Source: a bacterium HR32 (GTDB lineage Bacteria; Sysuimicrobiota; Sysuimicrobiia; Sysuimicrobiales; Sysuimicrobiaceae). Taken from it: a stretch of 9,165 nucleotides of DNA. Position numbers and translations under genes: made by a program. Shown here one piece after another: positions 6,248 through 9,165 of this stretch. The stretch is from assembly GCA_002898935.1 (NCBI GenBank), contig BEII01000042.1, forward strand, positions 1-9,165, in the 5' to 3' direction. Position 1 is the stretch's first letter. Every line of letters starts with the position of its first letter. The notes below the pieces were generated by a model. The model saw only the letters and a program-made list of their open reading frames with translations, made no database searches and was not told the DNA's origin.

Positions 6248-6466
6248 ATGGATACAGCGGTCCTGATCCTGCACTTCGTGCTGGCGGCTGCCGTGGTGGG
6301 CCTGGTGTTGATCCAGGGGCCCAAGGGGGAGGGGCTCGGCGCCATCGGCGGGAGCGCACGCCTGTTCCACGGTCCTAGGCCGCGGGAGACGTTCTTCACC
6401 CGCGCCACCGCGGTGGCGGCGGTCCTCTTTGCCCTGACCAGTACCTACCTGGCTTTCGTGCGCTGA
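6248..6466 (+). CDS. secG: preprotein translocase subunit SecG
   Basis: This small accessory subunit of the SecYEG channel assists SecA-driven protein export across the cytoplasmic membrane. The 72-residue protein is typical in length and topology: a first membrane helix (about 3-22), the conserved cytoplasmic loop LIQGPKGEGLGAIGG (21-35), corresponding to the family's glycine-rich 'KGxGLGA..GG' stretch, and a second helix (about 51-70, RATAVAAVLFALTSTYLAF) preceded by FFTR. The ATG has a well-placed GGGAG at 6237-6241 and a promoter candidate just upstream. In many bacteria secG follows the lower-glycolysis genes, so its place here after tpiA (with chrA in between) supports the call. It is intact. 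Confidence 0.95.
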   Translation: MDTAVLILHFVLAAAVVGLVLIQGPKGEGLGAIGGSARLFHGPRPRETFFTRATAVAAVLFALTSTYLAFVR

Positions 6467-6478
6467 CCCCTGGTCGGA

Positions 6479-6491
6479 GGGCCGCTGGCCC
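6479..6491 (+). terminator. short GC hairpin after secG (weak terminator candidate)
   Basis: GGGCC (6479-6483) and GGCCC (6487-6491) form a perfect five-base stem with a three-base GCT loop, 12 bases after the secG stop. No T-run follows (the next bases are GGCTATAAT), so it would be at best a weak intrinsic terminator. It lies in the spacer just before the tRNA -10 box. Confidence 0.25.
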
Positions 6492-6494
6492 GGC

Positions 6495-6500
6495 TATAAT
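6495..6500 (+). promoter_or_regulatory. -10 box of the tRNA-Leu promoter
   Basis: TATAAT is a perfect consensus -10 element in GC-rich surroundings, 28 bases before the tRNA 5' end. The best -35 candidate, TGGTCG (6471-6476, 18-base spacing), matches only three of six positions. Transcription would start near 6507 and leave a short, very GC-rich 5' leader to be removed by RNase P; that leader holds the palindrome CCCGGCCGGG (6514-6523). Confidence 0.65.
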
Positions 6501-6528
6501 CGGCCTTGCCCGGCCCGGCCGGGTGTGT

Positions 6529-6613
6529 GCCCGGATGGCGGAACTGGCAGACGCGCACGTTTGAGGGGCGTGTGGGGAAACCCGTGGGGGTTCGAATCCC
6601 CCTCCGGGCACCA
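6529..6613 (+). tRNA. tRNA-Leu (anticodon GAG), CCA encoded
   Basis: This 85-base class II tRNA decodes leucine codons CUC and CUU. The acceptor stem GCCCGGA (6529-6535) pairs perfectly with TCCGGGC (6603-6609), followed by discriminator A and an encoded CCA (6611-6613). The D arm GCG/CGC encloses AACTGGCAGA, with the invariant GG. The anticodon stem CACGT/GCGTG closes the loop TTGAGGG, putting the anticodon GAG at 6563-6565. A variable arm of the class II type (GGG-GAAA-CCC) and a T arm of GGGGG/CCCCC around TTCGAAT complete the fold. Discriminator A73 and the long variable arm agree with leucine identity. It has its own promoter candidate upstream and lies 14 bases from the convergent permease gene. 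Confidence 0.98.
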
Positions 6614-6627
6614 ACGATCGGACCTCT

Positions 6628-7503
6628 TCAGTCGGCGCTGTAAGGGAGTCCCAGAGCCTCGGGCTTCGCGAGGCCCCAGCGCCTGCGGAACCACTGCGTG
6701 GAGATGAGGGCGAGGATCGCGATGGTGGTGACGAAGGGGATCGCCCTCCACACGTAGCGGGACAGCACGCCGGGCAGGACGAGCTCTGGGTTCAAGGACA
6801 GCTGCCACATGACGCCAAACAGGACAGAACCTCCGAGGAGCAGCCAGGGGTTCCACATGGAAAAGAACACCAGGGCCAGGCTCACGAACCCCCACCCCAT
6901 CAGGAAGTTGTAGTTCCACACCGGGTTGTACGACAGGGTGTAAGCCGCCCCCCCGAGCCCGGCCAGCGTCCCGCCCGCGACTACGCACAGGTAGCGCACC
7001 GCGTGCACGTCCACCCCCGAGGCCGCTGCGGCCGCAGGGTTCTCTCCCACGGAGCGGATGGCGAGCCCCAGCCCCGTGCGGAACAGCAGGAACCAAAAGG
7101 CGAGCACCAGGACCCATGCGGAGGCCACGAAGGGCGAAAGGCCCAGGACCGTGGGGAGCCGCTCGAGCCCGAGCGGGCCGGTGTGGGGGCTGCCCAGGTA
7201 CGTGGTGAGGCCGAAGCTGAGAATCCAAAGCCCCATGCCGCTCACCACCTGGTCCCCCCGCAGGGTCACGGAGAAGAAGGCGTGCAGCAGCCCCAGCAGC
7301 GCACCTACGGCGAGGGCTGCGCCGACCCCGGCCAGGTGGCTTTGCATGGCCTGTGCGGCGAGGAAGGCCGCGGTACCGCCGAACAGCATGAGCCCCTCAA
7401 GCCCCACGTTCAGCACCCCGGACCGCTGGGTGAGCAGCTCGCCGAGAGCGGCCAGCAAGAAGACCGTCGAGGCCTCCAAGCTGCGCGCCAGCAGCTCCGT
7501 CAC
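6628..7503 (-). CDS. BmpA-type ABC importer, second permease (YufQ/NupQ-like)
   Basis: This is the second membrane subunit of a nucleoside/simple-sugar class ABC importer (BPD_transp_2 fold, COG1079-like). The 291-residue protein opens with ELLARSLEASTVFLLAALGELLTQRSGVLNVGLEGLML (3-40), the family's hallmark start, and has about eight further hydrophobic helices. The cytoplasmic coupling region SVGENPAAAAASGVDVHAVRY (151-171) matches the usual 'GENP..A...G' loop that contacts the ATPase. The GTG at 7503 is supported by a GGAGG seven bases upstream (7511-7515) and by the GTGA overlap with the preceding permease stop. The frame is open for another 1.3 kb upstream, but that is shadow sequence. 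Characterised relatives (B. subtilis NupOPQ) import nucleosides; the substrate here is not shown, since the binding lipoprotein is not in the window. Confidence 0.93.
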   Translation of the reverse strand: MTELLARSLEASTVFLLAALGELLTQRSGVLNVGLEGLMLFGGTAAFLAAQAMQSHLAGVGAALAVGALLGLLHAFFSVTLRGDQVVSGMGLWILSFGLTTYLGSPHTGPLGLERLPTVLGLSPFVASAWVLVLAFWFLLFRTGLGLAIRSVGENPAAAAASGVDVHAVRYLCVVAGGTLAGLGGAAYTLSYNPVWNYNFLMGWGFVSLALVFFSMWNPWLLLGGSVLFGVMWQLSLNPELVLPGVLSRYVWRAIPFVTTIAILALISTQWFRRRWGLAKPEALGLPYSAD

Positions 7504-8630
7504 GGGGCGCCCTCCGCGTGAGTCCCCGCGGGTTGTGCCAGGCGGCTCGGCAGCAGCCGGAGACGGGAGCGGTCCAGGAGGTGGGTGGCGACGAAGGTCG
7601 TCATGAGAAGTCCCAAGATCGCGTAGTCCACCCCGAAGGGCAACCGTAGGGCGCCCTGCGCGAAACGGCCGCCCAAAGACAGCCCCGCGAACAGCAGGGC
7701 CATGGGCAGGGCGCGGAGGGCACTGCCGCGGGCGATGAGGCCACAGATGATCCCGTAGAAGGACAGGTCCCCGTAGTAGCCGTAGTTGGTCGGGATCTTG
7801 TACAGGCCCGGCACGGCGGCGAAGTAGTGGTAGCCCGCGAGCCCCGCCAGTGCCCCGCCCACCACGAAAACCCCCACGGACACGCGCACAGGGTCGATCC
7901 CCGCGTAGCGGGCAGCGCGGGGGTTGAGCCCGAAGGCACGGACGCGGTAGCCGGCCGCCGTCCGGGAGAACACGAAGTCCACCGCTGCCGCTGCCACCAG
8001 GGCCACCAGGGCCGTGGGAGGCAGCCCCACCCAGAGGGCCGGTCGGAGCGGGTCTGGCAGGTTGAAGCTCTCCCCTTCCGCGGTGGCGCTCATGAACGGG
8101 CCGCCCTCCTTGATGAAGTCCGAGACGATCCAGAAGAGCGCCGAGTTCAACATCATGGTGACGAGGATCTCGTTGACCTGCATGCGGGCGCGCAAAAACC
8201 CCACGAACCCGCCCAGGGCCGCGCCCGCCGCCGCGGCGGCGAGGGCCATCAGGAGGGGGACTGGTAGAGTCGGTGCGCCAGGTGTCGGCTCGTGGAGGCC
8301 CAGGGCGAACGGAATGGCGTACGCGGCGAGGGTGCCCGCGTACACCTGACCCGGTAGGCCGATGTTCCACAACCCAGCCCGGAGCGGTACGAGGAAAGCG
8401 GAGGTGCAGAAGGCCAGGTAGATGGCCCGGTGCAGGGACGCCACCAGCCCGGAGGGGTTCGCGAAGGCGTAACCGAACATGACCCGGTAGGCGGCCAGCG
8501 GGTCCGCGCCGGAGGCCCAGAAGAGCACGCTCGCGAGCAGGAGGGCGAGGCCGATCGCCAAACCCGCCCGCAGCACCGGGTGCACGGCCGCGCCGGCTTC
8601 CGGGCGCCGCCCCGCAGGGCCGAGCCTCAT
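7500..8630 (-). CDS. BmpA-type ABC importer, first permease (YufP/NupP-like)
   Basis: This is the first membrane subunit of the same importer (BPD_transp_2, COG4603-like), 376 residues. Its N-terminal helix (about 18-40) is followed by YLAFCTSAFLVPLRAGLWNIGLPGQVYAG (71-99), the family's conserved substrate-path region, then VNEILVTMMLN (152-162), a periplasmic loop (about 172-200), and the ATPase-contacting loop AFGLNPRAARYAGIDPVRV (232-250). It ends with helices around YAILGLLMTTFVATHLLD. Most relatives as I recall them read 'NIGxEGQ' where this protein has GLPGQ, with Pro93 replacing Glu. The ATG start overlaps the ATPase stop as ATGA, and a G-run (8637-8643) six bases upstream can serve as a ribosome site; the long upstream open frame is a shadow. 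Its stop overlaps the next permease start as GTGA. Confidence 0.93.
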   Translation of the reverse strand: MRLGPAGRRPEAGAAVHPVLRAGLAIGLALLLASVLFWASGADPLAAYRVMFGYAFANPSGLVASLHRAIYLAFCTSAFLVPLRAGLWNIGLPGQVYAGTLAAYAIPFALGLHEPTPGAPTLPVPLLMALAAAAAGAALGGFVGFLRARMQVNEILVTMMLNSALFWIVSDFIKEGGPFMSATAEGESFNLPDPLRPALWVGLPPTALVALVAAAAVDFVFSRTAAGYRVRAFGLNPRAARYAGIDPVRVSVGVFVVGGALAGLAGYHYFAAVPGLYKIPTNYGYYGDLSFYGIICGLIARGSALRALPMALLFAGLSLGGRFAQGALRLPFGVDYAILGLLMTTFVATHLLDRSRLRLLPSRLAQPAGTHAEGAP

Positions 8631-9165
8631 CGCACACCCCCCCGCGCCCGTCCGCCGGCCATGAGCGTGCCCACGGTGCTGGGGTCCGCGGCCTCCCGGG
8701 GGAGGACGGCGACGACCTTGCCTTCGTACAGGGCGGCCACCCGGTCGCTGAGCGACAGGACCTCGTCCAGGTCCTCGGACAGGAGCAGCACCGCCGCACC
8801 CTCGGCCCTCGCCTCGAGCAGCTTGGCGCGCACGAAGGCCGTGGCCTCCACATCCAGTCCCTGGGTGGGGAGGTGCGCCACCAGCAGGCGCGGCCGCCTG
8901 GACAGCACGCGGCCCACCACGAGCTTTTGAAGGTTGCCGCCGGACAGGTGCTGGGCCTGTGCGTGGGGGTGCGGCGCCCGCACGCGGAAGGTCGCCAGAA
9001 TCGCCCGCGTGAGCATCTCCAGGCCTTGGTAGTCCAGCAGGCCGCGCCGGCAGAGTCCTGGGTCGAAGTGGTAGTTGAGGCCGGTGTTCTCCACCAGGGT
9101 GAAGGCCGCCACGCAGGCCACGCCGTTCCGGTCCGCCGGGACGTAGCCGATCCCCATCCGCCACC
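8627..9165 (-). CDS. BmpA-type ABC importer ATPase, C-terminal half (partial)
   Basis: This is the 3' end of a gene for a double nucleotide-binding-domain ATPase (YufO/NupO type, COG3845-like) that runs off the window; 178 residues are visible, from the start of the second domain's middle region. GIGYVPADRNG corresponds to the family's 'PEDR' block. The ABC signature LSGGNLQK is intact (LSGGN at 8933-8947). The Walker B region reads LLVAHLPTQGLD (8852-8887), without the usual Asp-Glu pair, and the H-loop position reads LLSEDLDEV without histidine. In this family and in RbsA-like ATPases the second domain is often degenerate, while the first (outside the window) carries the catalytic residues. 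The ATG at 9155-9157 is internal, not the start: the frame continues to the window edge and the protein lacks Walker A. Its stop overlaps the first permease as ATGA. Confidence 0.92.
   Translation of the reverse strand, partial: WRMGIGYVPADRNGVACVAAFTLVENTGLNYHFDPGLCRRGLLDYQGLEMLTRAILATFRVRAPHPHAQAQHLSGGNLQKLVVGRVLSRRPRLLVAHLPTQGLDVEATAFVRAKLLEARAEGAAVLLLSEDLDEVLSLSDRVAALYEGKVVAVLPREAADPSTVGTLMAGGRARGGVR

Noticed and set aside
6514..6523. perfect palindrome CCCGGCCGGG before the tRNA
   Set aside because: It is only ten bases with no loop and no T-run, in a stretch of almost pure G and C; most likely part of the tRNA leader and not an operator or terminator.
6529..6613. tRNA-Leu as an integration (att) site for a genomic island
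   Set aside because: There is no integrase, no second copy of the tRNA 3' end and no composition change on either side within the window.
1..9165. a novel defence, mobile or secondary-metabolite system
   Set aside because: Every long credible reading frame belongs to a known housekeeping or transport family, and no direct repeats, transposase, CRISPR repeats or toxin-like small genes were seen on either strand.

Overview
This is a very GC-rich bacterial window with two blocks facing each other. The plus strand (1 to about 6613) carries the last visible gene of a V/A-type ATP synthase operon (subunit D), a DUF881 membrane-anchored coiled-coil protein, a Sbp/DUF1290 small membrane protein, the glycolytic run gap-pgk-tpiA, a two-domain CHR-family (ChrA-like) transporter, secG, and a tRNA-Leu(GAG) with an encoded CCA end. 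The minus strand (window end down to 6628) carries the 3' part of a BmpA-type (nucleoside/simple sugar) ABC importer: the second half of a double ATPase, then two BPD_transp_2-type permeases. The two blocks converge with only 14 bases between the tRNA and the second permease's stop codon.

The organism is probably a deep-branching, GC-rich member of the Terrabacteria-type lineages. V/A-type ATPase, DUF881 plus Sbp, and a BmpA-type importer are a combination expected in lineages such as Thermaerobacter/Symbiobacterium-like Bacillota, CSP1-3-like groups or relatives. Subunit D resembles what I recall of the Thermus protein, but this does not fix the phylum. This placement is inference from gene content and composition only.

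The plus-strand genes are tightly packed (gaps of 4 to 69 bases) and probably form one or a few overlapping transcription units. A -10-like TATACT just before the DUF881 GTG start would give a leaderless message. A separate promoter candidate lies before secG, and a perfect TATAAT lies before the tRNA. gap, pgk and tpiA carry out consecutive reactions of lower glycolysis (triose-phosphate interconversion, oxidation, then substrate-level ATP formation). The expected gpmI and eno are absent: chrA sits between tpiA and secG. On the minus strand the three importer genes overlap by ATGA and GTGA, so they are almost certainly translationally coupled and make one complex.

I found no mobile element, CRISPR array, phage gene, toxin-antitoxin or defence system. 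Most of the window is well-known housekeeping genes. The points worth a second look are the unusual neighbourhoods (DUF881-Sbp away from division genes; chrA between tpiA and secG), the possible leaderless promoter, two mutually exclusive hairpins before chrA, and departures from family motifs in the importer and the CHR transporter.
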